Shown here: positions 53,601 through 57,051 of the stretch, piece by piece
How positions within the stretch are numbered: the stretch's first letter is position 1
Layout of the letters: each line of letters begins with the position of its first letter
Assembly: GCA_029204225.1 (NCBI GenBank)
Contig: CM055101.1
Location: forward strand, 59,688,094-59,752,093
DNA from: Diphasiastrum complanatum
Lineage: Eukaryota > Streptophyta > Lycopodiopsida > Lycopodiales > Lycopodiaceae
Length of the DNA: 64,000 nucleotides
Direction of reading: 5' to 3'
Notes under the pieces: model-generated
Told to the model about the DNA's origin: nothing
Database searches by the model: none
What the model saw: only the letters and a program-made list of their open reading frames with translations
Program-made: the position numbers and the translations under genes

Positions 53601-55919
53601 ACTTGTCATGGTATTCCCAAGCCTCTCGGGACTAGCCCCTAACTAGTATACCCTTAGGTACTCAGCCATTACCATTAAGGGCATGTCCTTATGGGACCCA
53701 AGTACCCTAAGTTGCCCTGATCTCTAGAAGGTTCCACTAAGGGCCTCTAGATAGTATATATAGAGCTGTCATTTGCTCACTAGGTAGCTTATAATATTGA
53801 TCTCTCTCTCTTAGTCCTCATTAGTCTTCCTTTTTCATTGCTTGTAGGGCTAGGATATGATCTTATGTAATGTTTCTTGCCTACTCTTGTAGGGATTAAC
53901 TTAACCAAATCCTCCATTTACTTTACGATCACTTAATTCATATGTGAACTCACATTGTGTGGCACTGATAATTCGAGAGAGGTGCCAGAGAGACCAGTTC
54001 CGACATCGCGACTCTCAGCCTCGGATTACTTCAATTTTACCTAGGCGGAGGTTCAGACCAAACATGGAATTAGAGGACAAGACCAACATCCCATCTTGTG
54101 ACAGTCACCAAGATCAATTACGAGATAGACACCCCGACATAGACAATTATCTACCACGATGACATTAGCCTTAGTTTCATCCTCATTTGCATCTATACCC
54201 ATTACATCTATATTGACATTTTTTCAGCAAAGCCTAATTATTGTACATGATACTCTAGCATGAGACCTGCTTGGGACAAATATCATACTTGAGATGTACT
54301 GATCGTATGTACCTTTTGGTACCTAAAAGACACAAATAAAGTAAAGCAAAGCTCTCACCATTAGTACGTGGCATTGTAGACACTCAAAATGTTATAGAGG
54401 AGGCAAAACGCTTTCTTGACACAACATCCGGCCATAATAGTGAAGGAATGGATACTGCATGGCACACAAAAAAAGATAATACCACCTTGATCATTCTTTT
54501 TACCTCAGCCACCAGCCGTAGGGATGCTTTGCAACAAAGAGCCAAATTGAAGAACACATGAATTTCCATAAATGGCCATCTTACCTACATACAAGTGACA
54601 GAAAGAACTCAAGCTTTCCAGGAAGCCAAAACATCAAGAAGGCGGGTGATTTACCAAGATGGCCAGATTCGTTATCTTGATAGTACTCCTAGTGGCTCTC
54701 GCCAATAGGAAGTTGGGGACCATGGGCATAGGTGCATCCCAAGGCCCCATCCACAGCAGTTACATATTGGGGTTTGGAATTGCAATGGTATACACTCGTC
54801 CTCCACTGCTGGGGACCTTATTGATTTCATTACAGTGCGAGACATTCTATTCTTTAAGGAGACACATGAGAGCCAGGTCAGAGGACTGCCTACATTTTTA
54901 CAATATAGATGGGATTTAGTATATAGGACAAAAATGAGAGCCATGAGTGGCAAAGGTTCAGGTGGAGTCGCATGCTTATATCAGGAGACATTACATCCAG
55001 TCATGGAGTTCATCAGACATGATGAACATGCACGTTCTATATGGATTCACCTCTGAGGACGCAATATTGACTTGGACAAAATCATATGATGATCAAAATT
55101 GATGACATGAGAGATGTTTCAGCCCAAAAGAGATATTTGCGACAACACTTGCTCCGTCCCAATAGATACAAAGCCTTGTATTACCACCTTTCCTAACCGT
55201 CATCCTCATACAAATTTCAAGTCATAGAATGAGGCAGCTATCCCCCACAGACATAAGAGGCCAAAGATTATTTCGTTAGCCTCCGAGACCTACAACCTTG
55301 AGAGTCGAATGTCATGCTCTAGACACGTGCGTGTCCAATACATGCTATGACATCATCGTCATCCACCATCAATATTTTTCAGACAGGACTCTATTGGCGT
55401 CATCATCATAAACAGATTTGATGCATATCTACATAGTTAACTCATGAGTGCCTTTCTGTGAAAAATCTTATGATTTTTACTTGATATTCAACTTTTCAAT
55501 TTACCTCTAGTATATGGTTAAATTTCTTTATTATTTTCTCTCATAGATGTTTTCTTACACTCCCTTGATTAGTAAGATACTTGAGATGTACGTTTTAGTC
55601 TTATGTACCTTTTGGTACCCCAAAGACATCAATGAACTTTCCTTTCTTTATCTCTCTCTATTCCCAATCATGAACAAAAATTCTATAATGGCTTAAATTT
55701 AAATCACATACATCTTCATTTCTTTGTTGGGAAATGAAAGCAACTTCAACAGAGAGCCATTCTAACTTTGAAGCATAGCTAAATTGACACAAATATGCAT
55801 AACCTCTTAAGCAATGATTAAAAGCGTCAATGACAAAACTACTTACTTTCATGCCATACGTCATCCGAAAATTCTACTTTGTCAAACTTTGGGGTTGATA
55901 GAGGCTGATTACAACTCAT
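4979..55919 (-). CDS. CCR4-like deadenylase (carbon catabolite repressor 4 homolog), 8 exons, 3' end outside window
   Basis: This is a spliced host gene for an EEP-fold poly(A)-specific exonuclease of the plant CCR4-homolog type, which shortens mRNA poly(A) tails. Exons in order: 55847-55919 (start ATG proposed), 45696-45736, 45481-45530, 25044-25113, 24436-24554, 19482-19549, 10996-11140, 4979-5126. All introns are GT-AG, phases agree at every junction, and the join gives 238 codons without a stop. Visible EEP motifs are FSYNILAQ (Asn), ILCLQELDEYE (metal-binding Glu), [48 protein letters not shown] (His) and GDFNSTPGD (Asp/Asn). The final SDH-type motif must lie in exons left of the window. 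Introns of 10.1, 20.4, 4.9, 8.3 and 5.9 kb hold nearly all the retroelements described here; two are short (165 and 489 bp). Exon matching is from memory of the family. The first exon is the least certain. Confidence 0.88.
5599..5682. repeat. (CT)n(CA)n compound microsatellite
   Basis: An uninterrupted CT dinucleotide run (5599-5657) passes directly into a CA run (to 5682). It lies in the 5.9-kb intron. Confidence 0.97.
6071..7130 (+). pseudogene. Ty3/gypsy RT/RNase H remnant
   Basis: Plus-strand frames read [20 protein letters not shown], then [49 protein letters not shown] and GHYEFLVM. The active-site region is NFIDDILF, so the usual YLDD is FIDD here. A later piece near 6970-7050 resembles '[10 protein letters not shown]...DA' at the RNase H start. 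Frameshifts and stops break it. The RT motif style matches the complete element at 56.4-60.8 kb, so they are probably one lineage. Confidence 0.7.
7131..10995. other. Intron interior, nothing assigned
   Basis: AT-rich intronic sequence between the gypsy RT remnant and the VANTHLYW exon. A weak gypsy-like integrase or polyprotein feel is present around 7280-8110, and a 'cgccctcaat' motif near 9490 resembles the 3' leader of minus-oriented elements, but nothing is strong enough to call. Confidence 0.4.
10996..11140 (-). CDS. CCR4-like gene, exon ...VANTHLYW
   Basis: A 145-nt exon encoding [20 protein letters not shown], then DCVAIMAAF..., to VANTHLYW, with the Trp codon split at the GTAAGA donor. 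The NTH motif supplies the catalytic His region of the EEP domain. Confidence 0.93.
11141..13330. other. Intron interior, nothing assigned
   Basis: A 77-codon open frame at 11909-12142 (+) shows no recognisable motif. The stretch is AT-rich and looks like decayed repeat sequence. I see no gene, RNA or clear repeat boundary. Confidence 0.4.
13339..13640 (+). pseudogene. Ty1/copia gag fragment
   Basis: The plus frame reads [20 protein letters not shown], then [16 protein letters not shown] and [11 protein letters not shown]. This is the copia gag (UBN2-type) pattern 'AW..L...Y.......LL..KL...KM....S'. It is an isolated fragment without start or zinc knuckle and ends at the copia LTR that follows. 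Confidence 0.6.
13640..15000 (-). mobile_element. Internally deleted Ty1/copia element with PBS
   Basis: Reading right to left: a 5' LTR begins at 14828 (plus-strand TGTTGGAAGAAGG). A perfect 12-nt initiator-tRNA-Met PBS sits directly against it at 14816-14827. Next comes a gag start, [20 protein letters not shown] (14719 downward), then an RT piece around 14320-14450 with [17 protein letters not shown], then an RNase H tail around 14070-14190 ([19 protein letters not shown]). A purine tract lies at about 13985-13997 and a 3' LTR at about 13640-13984. Sequence around 13660-13725 repeats at about 14890-14955, as expected for LTRs. Protease, integrase and most of RT are gone. The outer LTR ends are not fixed. 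Confidence 0.65.
15023..15115 (+). pseudogene. Copia GAG-pre-integrase fragment
   Basis: The plus frame reads [20 protein letters not shown], then [10 protein letters not shown]. This is the copia pre-integrase zinc-binding signature 'C..C..GK..R.P' with the first Cys lost. It is a short isolated fragment. Confidence 0.6.
15121..15260 (-). pseudogene. Gypsy integrase fragment
   Basis: The nucleotide sequence closely follows 57,850-57,980 of the complete gypsy element (the integrase core around LHGLPRSILSDRDSRFT), with several substitutions. It abuts the copia fragment on its left. Confidence 0.6.
15368..15600 (-). pseudogene. Gypsy protease/RT linker fragment
   Basis: A 75-codon open frame reads [20 protein letters not shown], then [20 protein letters not shown]. 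It resembles the end of gypsy retropepsin ('DIILG..WL') and the linker that follows. It lies in a patchwork of retroelement scraps. Confidence 0.55.
15690..15815 (-). pseudogene. Copia integrase fragment
   Basis: Two minus frames give ARSMM and then [12 protein letters not shown], the copia integrase segment '[17 protein letters not shown]'. The fragment ends against the gypsy LTR on its right. Confidence 0.55.
15835..16318 (+). mobile_element. 5' LTR of a gypsy element (left end missing)
   Basis: Plus-strand sequence follows, in reverse complement, the LTRs at 56,383-57,039 and 60,137-60,796. Shared stretches include GGTTAAGGGGTGCTTGAGGG and a terminal TGTGCAACA. The AATAAA-like signal at about 16258-16264 is shared. 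About 100 bp of the LTR's 5' end is missing. The PBS after it is deleted. Confidence 0.75.
16319..17700 (+). pseudogene. Gypsy leader and gag, same family as the 56-61 kb element
   Basis: The leader (16320-16420) matches the leader of the 56.4-60.8 kb element. From about 16884 the frame starts [20 protein letters not shown], followed by [20 protein letters not shown], then [11 protein letters not shown] and [14 protein letters not shown], a typical gypsy gag. In-frame stops and a frameshift near 17235 break it. The copy is cut at about 17700 by a LINE end. It shows what gag the complete 56-61 kb copy has lost. Confidence 0.7.
17704..19140 (-). mobile_element. LINE fragment (endonuclease and RT), inactive
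   Basis: At the 5' side (right), an open frame at 18830-19123 reads [15 protein letters not shown], then [17 protein letters not shown]. This is the LINE EEP endonuclease segment usually seen as 'CYFPP...GDFN'. The next frame ends with '[10 protein letters not shown]'. Around 17960-18210 the linker reads [11 protein letters not shown]. The RT start aligns base by base with the second LINE at 52,100-52,330. Stops and shifts are frequent, and the 3' half of the RT is missing. Confidence 0.72.
19141..20460. other. Intronic sequence on both sides of the DYNDLV exon, no other feature
   Basis: Apart from the exon at 19482-19549 I recognise nothing here. Short open frames lack motifs. Confidence 0.4.
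19482..19549 (-). CDS. CCR4-like gene, exon ...DYNDLVPP...
   Basis: A 68-nt exon encoding [20 protein letters not shown] plus two residues. It matches the family's 'IEYNDLV' segment. Acceptor TTTTTGTAG, donor GTTAGT. Both split codons join cleanly with the neighbouring exons (Arg and Asp). Confidence 0.9.
20462..21574 (+). pseudogene. Ty1/copia RT C-terminus and RNase H
   Basis: The frame starts abruptly inside RT ([20 protein letters not shown]) and continues through [11 protein letters not shown] (active site FLDD in place of the usual YVDD), [58 protein letters not shown] and [13 protein letters not shown] (RNase H). It ends near [11 protein letters not shown]. In-frame stops at about 20768 and 21452 inactivate it. 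A purine tract at 21565-21574 leads directly into the 3' LTR. The 5' two thirds of the element are missing. Confidence 0.88.
21575..22346 (+). mobile_element. 3' LTR of the copia element
   Basis: The LTR begins TGTCAG immediately after the polypurine tract and can be closed at a TTCCGCGACA end (TG...CA). It is rich in CGAA repeats and has a TATA-like TATAAACG near 21923. The pol reading frame continues about 270 bp into the LTR as a basic Lys/Arg-rich tail. The end point is inferred, as no second LTR is present. Confidence 0.65.
22430..23460 (+). mobile_element. LINE 3' end (RT motif C, Cys/His tail, 3' UTR)
   Basis: Plus frames read [16 protein letters not shown] (RT motif B region), then [15 protein letters not shown] (YVDD motif C). 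Next comes ETEEHFIF near 22770, the typical LINE C-terminal 'E.EEHFL..C' segment. After 22960 it is non-coding and ends with the dispersed tail repeat at about 23365-23445. Frames are broken. Confidence 0.7.
23365..23445 (+). repeat. Dispersed LINE tail repeat, copy 1
   Basis: A stretch beginning CTTGAGATGTACGG and containing CTTATGTACCTTTTGGTA recurs at 54,283-54,345 and 55,571-55,645, always plus-oriented. Copies 1 and 3 follow LINE coding sequence, so it is probably that family's 3' end. Confidence 0.65.
23461..24435. other. Intronic sequence with an unassigned 155-codon open frame
   Basis: An open frame at 23482-23949 (+) starts [21 protein letters not shown] recognise no domain in it. 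It may be retroelement remnant (LIYGHEAI recalls a gypsy integrase phrase) or chance. Nothing else is visible before the exon at 24436. Confidence 0.3.
24436..24554 (-). CDS. CCR4-like gene, exon with catalytic Glu
   Basis: A 119-nt exon starting [20 protein letters not shown] and ending [15 protein letters not shown] (last codon split). Its first residue is the EEP metal-binding Glu (LCLQ|E). Acceptor TTTGTAG, donor GTGATT. Confidence 0.92.
25044..25113 (-). CDS. CCR4-like gene, exon WKARSQ...ILCLQ
   Basis: A 70-nt exon encoding [20 protein letters not shown], then CLQ, up to a GTAAAT donor; the acceptor is ATGCAG. It ends in phase 0 just before the catalytic Glu exon. Confidence 0.92.
25391..25648. 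repeat. 127-bp tandem duplication
   Basis: Sequence starting AATAGGACAAAGACAT at 25391 recurs at 25518. Both units contain CACCAACTTAGAATGTGA and end with ATCATCTACCTAACTTCC. A few substitutions and small insertions separate them. The unit is AT-rich, non-coding, and lies in the 20-kb intron. Confidence 0.85.
25905..26237 (+). mobile_element. LTR with TATA box and PBS-like site
   Basis: The sequence resembles 53,640-53,900 (shared ATGTCCTTATGGGA, CCAAGTACCCTAA and a TATA box GTATATATAG near 26056). A TTTTACA end at 26225 is followed at once by TGGTATGAAGCA, a mutated initiator-Met PBS. This identifies the 3' end of a plus-oriented 5' LTR. The 5' end is not defined. The internal region after it (26238-26880) shows no coding motif. 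Confidence 0.6.
26880..27620 (-). pseudogene. Gypsy integrase C-terminus and chromodomain-like end
   Basis: An open frame at 27372-27587 reads [20 protein letters not shown], then [12 protein letters not shown] second at 26923-27273 reads [20 protein letters not shown], then [20 protein letters not shown]. The sequence is close to the 3' part of the element at 31.0-33.4 kb, including the TTAAGTTCTGAGGACAGAA stretch at the 3' end. A frameshift lies between the frames. The upstream pol and the LTR are absent. Confidence 0.75.
27621..28788. other. Intronic sequence, nothing assigned
   Basis: AT-rich, with short open frames only. It lies between a gypsy 3' end and the left LTR of the copia element. 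I see no motif or repeat boundary. Confidence 0.4.
28789..29229 (-). mobile_element. 3' LTR of the 28.8-35.9 kb copia element
   Basis: A 441-bp stretch with TG...CA ends (plus-strand TGTAGGAATCC...ATTCTAACA). Its inner end touches a polypurine tract (29230-29240) that follows the stop of the RNase H frame. The matching 5' LTR is missing because the element is cut at 35,944. Confidence 0.75.
29260..30753 (-). pseudogene. Copia RT and RNase H (3' half of split element)
   Basis: The frame at 29830-30750 holds [87 protein letters not shown] (active-site YVDD intact) and [11 protein letters not shown]. The frame at 29260-29817 holds RNase [31 protein letters not shown] and [10 protein letters not shown], ending [10 protein letters not shown] frameshift near 30,350 (before [11 protein letters not shown]) and a stop near 29,830 break it. 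The 5' continuation is at 33,903 on the other side of the nested gypsy element. Confidence 0.92.
30754..33902 (+). mobile_element. Ty3/gypsy element nested in copia, 5' internally deleted
   Basis: The ends are fixed by a perfect 5-bp TSD GCGTC (30749-30753 and 33903-33907), and the copia reading frame resumes exactly across it (...[12 protein letters not shown]). The right LTR is 33417-33902 (486 bp), starting TGTCATGCCC and preceded by a purine tract (33405-33416). The left LTR (30754-31069) is cut at TTTGTGA and joined straight to the RT active-site region. The rest of the LTR, PBS, gag, protease and RT start are deleted. LTRs differ by a 17-bp insertion and an 8-bp repeat as well as substitutions. 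Confidence 0.93.
31062..33395 (+). pseudogene. Gypsy pol: RT (partial), RNase H, integrase
   Basis: It opens at the RT active site ([20 protein letters not shown]), then [16 protein letters not shown] and [15 protein letters not shown]. RNase H follows with [20 protein letters not shown] and [11 protein letters not shown]. The integrase has an HHCC zinc site ([27 protein letters not shown]), a core with [23 protein letters not shown] and [16 protein letters not shown], and a C-terminus with [14 protein letters not shown]. It is broken by a stop at 31,636 and by frame changes near 32,030 and 32,525. Confidence 0.92.
33903..35944 (-). pseudogene. Copia gag (C-term), protease, integrase (5' half of split element)
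   Basis: Right to left: gag end [20 protein letters not shown], then a Lys-rich stretch and a zinc knuckle [14 protein letters not shown] (CX2CX4HX4C). The protease has [12 protein letters not shown], where the catalytic DSG is DSR. A GAG-pre-integrase region [16 protein letters not shown] is followed by [13 protein letters not shown]. The integrase core has [30 protein letters not shown] and [21 protein letters not shown] stop and frame change lie near 34,930-35,120. The gag N-terminus and 5' LTR are missing, cut at 35,944 by the LTR of the next element. Confidence 0.9.
36331..36600 (-). pseudogene. Chromodomain-like C-terminus of the RT-less element
   Basis: The end of a 228-codon frame (36331-37017) reads [20 protein letters not shown], then [13 protein letters not shown]. 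This resembles the chromodomain at the end of many gypsy integrases ('FLVKW.G.P.EEATWE..'), with the second aromatic Trp replaced by Leu. It supports a gypsy origin for this element. Confidence 0.6.
36601..38599 (-). other. Unrecognised, internally repetitive coding-like region of the RT-less element
   Basis: Long minus-strand frames (36331-37017, 36752-37201, 37164-37661, 37680-38282, 38087-38599) cover the place where RT, RNase H and integrase should lie. I find none of their motifs. Similar segments recur: [20 protein letters not shown] near 38,330 against [18 protein letters not shown] near 37,380, and [20 protein letters not shown] near 37,270 against [17 protein letters not shown] near 38,990, with FLDEYTGIL near 37,980. 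Trp/His phrases such as [10 protein letters not shown] also recur. The region therefore looks like a degenerated, repeatedly duplicated module of unknown function. Confidence 0.45.
38600..38917 (-). pseudogene. Retropepsin of the RT-less element
   Basis: A 105-codon frame reads [18 protein letters not shown], with the DTG catalytic triad intact, followed by [20 protein letters not shown] ('D.I.G..W'), the usual second half of gypsy retropepsin. The next frame starts [18 protein letters not shown]. Confidence 0.8.
38918..39434 (-). other. Acidic linker of the RT-less element
   Basis: Frames at 39165-39434 and 38918-39274 encode an acidic stretch with a short internal repeat ([18 protein letters not shown]) and the segment [17 protein letters not shown], which resembles pieces of the unknown region downstream. 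No zinc knuckle is visible. Confidence 0.4.
39435..40167 (-). pseudogene. Gag of the RT-less element
   Basis: A frame at 39700-40167 contains a Pro-rich linker ([20 protein letters not shown]), then [16 protein letters not shown]. Beyond a stop it continues [20 protein letters not shown] and, in another frame, [16 protein letters not shown]. This is the gypsy gag pattern 'W...L..YF......K...A...L.G.A'. Stops make it non-functional. Confidence 0.65.
40540..40997 (-). repeat. 75-90 bp tandem repeats in the 5' leader of the RT-less element
   Basis: About six imperfect units, each marked by GTAGTAGGGCGCTGGACAGC or close variants, start near 40,543, 40,617, 40,694, 40,784, 40,857 and 40,938. They continue with AAATCGGTGGAGAAAATCG-like or GATGGAAATCTGATGAA-like blocks. 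They fill the space between the truncated 5' LTR and gag. The long open frames over them are by-products of the repeat. Confidence 0.85.
41220..42719. other. Intronic sequence, nothing assigned
   Basis: A 23-bp near-tandem duplication (TTTAGTTGTATGTGTTTTGA, near 41779 and 41806) is visible. Open frames at 41404-41928 (+) and 41933-42163 (-) have no recognisable domain. Confidence 0.35.
42720..43030 (-). mobile_element. Possible third copy of the minus-strand LINE (linker region)
   Basis: Sequence around 42,915-43,015 (GTGATAGAGTATAATGTCAT, then GGTATGAAGGTCAGTCAC and an AGGAGGAGAAC stretch) follows the pattern seen at 18,130-18,200 and 52,975-53,045 in the two better LINE copies. Divergence is high. 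A purine tract/LTR-like junction (TCCATAACACTCCCTCCC near 43,287-43,303) marks another remnant on its right. Confidence 0.4.
43031..44375. other. Intronic sequence, nothing firmly assigned
   Basis: It includes a short AT run (about 43,207-43,217), the LTR-like junction noted near 43,290, and an Arg/Lys-rich 68-codon frame at 43,644-43,850 (+) that I do not recognise. Confidence 0.35.
44378..44690 (+). pseudogene. Copia integrase C-terminal fragment
   Basis: A 100-codon frame reads [20 protein letters not shown], then [20 protein letters not shown] and [15 protein letters not shown], ending [14 protein letters not shown]. It is the copia integrase end ('FW.EA......N..P......TP.E......P....LR.FG'). 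Both sides are truncated. No LTR is nearby. Confidence 0.85.
44691..45480. other. Intronic sequence, nothing assigned
   Basis: No coding motif or repeat is recognised before the CCR4-like exon at 45481. Confidence 0.4.
45481..45530 (-). CDS. CCR4-like gene, exon AYVKS...CLK
   Basis: A 50-nt exon encoding [17 protein letters not shown], with a TTACAG acceptor and GTAAGT donor. It matches the family's 'AQVYVKS..FPHSP..CLRWKARS' stretch. A 20,367-bp intron follows. Confidence 0.9.
45696..45736 (-). CDS. CCR4-like gene, exon with SYNILAQ motif
   Basis: A 41-nt exon flanked by a TTTTTCACAG acceptor and a GTGAGT donor. It encodes [13 protein letters not shown], the opening strand of the EEP domain with its conserved Asn. 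A 165-bp intron separates it from the next exon. Confidence 0.9.
45737..46340. other. Intronic sequence, nothing assigned
   Basis: Start of the 10.1-kb intron between exons 1 and 2. A 65-codon frame at 45988-46185 (+) has no recognisable motif. Confidence 0.4.
46341..46545 (-). pseudogene. Gypsy pol 3' end fragment
   Basis: The nucleotide sequence follows 57,105-57,250 of the complete gypsy element (chromodomain-like end), including GTGCATCACCTCCCCATGTT against the latter's CCATGCATCACCTCCCCATG. The frame is broken. Confidence 0.6.
46560..46830 (-). pseudogene. Copia RT fragment
   Basis: A minus frame reads [20 protein letters not shown], then [16 protein letters not shown], matching the copia RT opening 'KWVYK.K...DG...[14 protein letters not shown]'. 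It abuts the gypsy fragment with no LTR between. Confidence 0.7.
46831..47359. other. Intronic sequence, nothing assigned
   Basis: AT-rich. Short minus frames (46770-46973, 46951-47223) carry no motif. Confidence 0.4.
47360..47900 (-). pseudogene. LINE C-terminal fragment
   Basis: A minus frame near 47,770-47,860 reads [20 protein letters not shown], the LINE C-terminal Cys/His 'EEHFL..CP.Y...R' signature. It is followed by an Arg-rich tail (47,363-47,600). It is the same kind of domain as at 22,770 on the other strand. RT is not attached. Confidence 0.65.
47960..48464 (+). pseudogene. Gypsy gag fragment
   Basis: The frame may begin at [13 protein letters not shown] (47,960). Pieces further on read [16 protein letters not shown] and then [20 protein letters not shown], a gag-like 'V..WL.K.E.Y......K...A...F...A..WW' pattern. 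It is broken by frameshifts and cut at the junction with the next element near 48,465. Positions 48075-48088 and 48095-48108 form a perfect 14-bp inverted repeat. Confidence 0.5.
48465..51690 (-). pseudogene. Ty3/gypsy gag, protease, RT and RNase H (3' truncated)
   Basis: Gag (50913-51674) begins [10 protein letters not shown] and holds [27 protein letters not shown] and [20 protein letters not shown]. Next is a zinc knuckle [14 protein letters not shown] and a protease with [15 protein letters not shown], where the usual DTG is DDG. RT runs from about 50,050: [53 protein letters not shown] (YLDD). RNase H has [30 protein letters not shown] and [12 protein letters not shown]. Integrase and the 3' LTR are missing, cut at 48,465. 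Breaks occur near 50,915, 50,310 and 49,600-49,745. The 5' side ends near 51,930 without a recognised LTR. Overall it is the best-preserved gag-pol here. Confidence 0.92.
52397..52467 (-). tRNA. tRNA-like cloverleaf inside the TRIM 3' LTR
   Basis: This second copy (71 nt) has the same A and B boxes. One base is lost from the acceptor 3' strand (TCTGTC). The T stem is CTGGG/CCTAG with one G-U pair. The anticodon arm has the same irregular form (loop CCGGTAT). Confidence 0.62.
52614..52625 (-). other. Primer binding site of the TRIM
   Basis: TGGTATCAGAGC on the minus strand, complementary to the 3' end of plant initiator tRNA-Met, directly after the 5' LTR end. Confidence 0.92.
52656..52727 (-). 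tRNA. tRNA-like cloverleaf inside the TRIM 5' LTR (not a standard tRNA)
   Basis: 72 nt. The acceptor arm GGGCGGA pairs with TCTGTCC (two G-U pairs). The D arm is GCTC-AGTGGTA-GAGC. The T arm is CTAGG-TTCGAAT-CCTGG. The A box (TAGCTCAGTGG) and B box (GGTTCGAATCC) match the Pol III type 2 consensus. The anticodon arm is wrong for a working tRNA: 19 nt long with an A-A mismatch. If folded with a 7-nt loop (CCAGTAT) the triplet would be AGT, but position 33 is C and not T. It starts 42 nt into the LTR. Confidence 0.7.
53521..54390 (+). mobile_element. LTR-like segment (about 53,640-53,930) and flanks
   Basis: GGGCATGTCCTTATGGGACC, CCAAGTACCCTAA and a TATA box GTATATATAGA near 53,754 match the LTR at 25.9-26.2 kb in the same orientation. 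No PBS is evident after it. It could be a solo LTR; the ends are undefined. The LINE tail repeat (copy 2) lies at about 54,283-54,345. Nothing else is recognised. Confidence 0.5.
54395..55070 (+). pseudogene. LINE N-terminal and endonuclease fragment
   Basis: The frame reads [20 protein letters not shown], then [17 protein letters not shown]. After a stop comes the EEP endonuclease start [30 protein letters not shown] and [20 protein letters not shown]. This is the APE-type nuclease that opens plant LINE ORF2. It breaks off near 55,060. It is on the opposite strand to the other endonuclease copy at 18.8-19.1 kb. Confidence 0.72.
55571..55645 (+). repeat. Dispersed LINE tail repeat, copy 3
   Basis: It begins ACTTGAGATGTACGTTTTAG and holds CTTATGTACCTTTTGGTACC. 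Together with copy 1 it suggests that 55,070-55,645 is the 3' UTR of an internally deleted LINE. Confidence 0.6.
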
Positions 55920-55940
55920 CTTTTTTCGTTGCCCAATAGC
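55847..55940 (-). CDS. CCR4-like gene, first visible exon
   Basis: The frame reads [14 protein letters not shown]..., ending at VWHE, with a strong donor (GTAAGT at 55846-55841). It ends one base into a codon, exactly what the next exon needs. A Met at 55919 gives a short N-terminus. Alternatively 55940 is a true 3' splice site (TTGTTCAG precedes it) and an upstream exon exists, possibly ending at a GTAAGT donor near 56126. Assignment rests on phase and position, as this N-terminal part is poorly conserved. Confidence 0.6.
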
Positions 55941-56382
55941 CTGAACAAAATGCCAAGATTATCATGATCACTAAAGGATGTGTAAGGCATATTGAGAAAA
56001 TAAAATTAAACCCTAATAAAGGTTGTAAAATCGTGAAAGAAAATACTGAAGGTTTTTTTAGCAAAAACAAAGCACGTTGCATGTCAATTGTCACAAACTT
56101 ACTAGGCACCCCACATTCCCACCAAACAACAATAACAAGGGAGAAAATGGAGAATATGAGCTTTTTTCAAGTTGTTACAACAGCTCAAACTTCAAGAAGA
56201 CAGAAATCAAGTCAAATGACACAAATCTATTAGAATGAGCATCCATGCAAGATATCATTGCCTTTTTTGGAACCACCCAGTCGCTCTACATTCCGTAATG
56301 GCATATGAGCATCCTGATTCCTTGTTGTGGCACTGATGTATGTGAGTTGGTCATGCTTCAGAGAGATTTATGCCAGGATGAT

Positions 56383-57039
56383 TGTTGCACACAAGCTCAC
56401 AAACCCTAAGTAAATACACAGAATTACCCAGCAAATCCGTCACTTTATTAATCTCAAGCAAATGTACATAGATCAACAAGCAAACATGAGAGCTCTGCTG
56501 CAAGTCTCCTCCCAACCATAGCTGCATAGGAATACCATAATCATAATGAGGAATGCCTGACAAGGCTCACCCTATATCCCCTCAAGCACCCCTTAACCCT
56601 GACACATCCTAACATCGACACATGGCAAACTCCATGCACAGCCGACACTTGCCACTTGGCAGTACCCTGACACATAGGCAAGCTAGTAGGTGGACAGTCT
56701 GACACGTGTCACTCATGCATTGGACCAAGTGTCCCAATGAGCATATGACACGTCCTGTTGACCCGTCCATTGAACGTCACTCATGCACTGGACCAAGTGT
56801 CCCAGTGAGCATGTGACAAGTGTCACGTTGACCAGTCAGCCCTTCCTACCTTTAGGAGGTCAGTCCAGCAGACTCTAATGAGACCCAGTACCCCTTTGGC
56901 CATCTCGTATTTAGTCACTATAACAAATATTTACATTGCAATTTACAATTGTCTCCACAGGCCGGTGACTTGGCCATTTACGATTTAATAATTACAATTT
57001 ACCATACATTGGGCAAAGGGATTCAAAGTACATGTGACA
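56383..57039 (-). repeat. 3' LTR of the complete gypsy element
   Basis: 657 bp. On the minus strand it ends ...GCTTGTGTGCAACA. It contains ATTAATAAAGTGACGG, a possible poly(A) signal, and paired CACTCATGCA(T/C)TGGACCAAG repeats about 65 bp apart. Confidence 0.93.
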
Positions 57040-57051
57040 TCCCTTCCCTCC

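Noticed and set aside
56101-56220. Upstream 5' exon ending at a GTAAGT near 56,126
   Set aside because: Phase could fit the exon at 55,940, but there is no ATG in frame before a stop and no conserved sequence. Mentioned only as a possibility.
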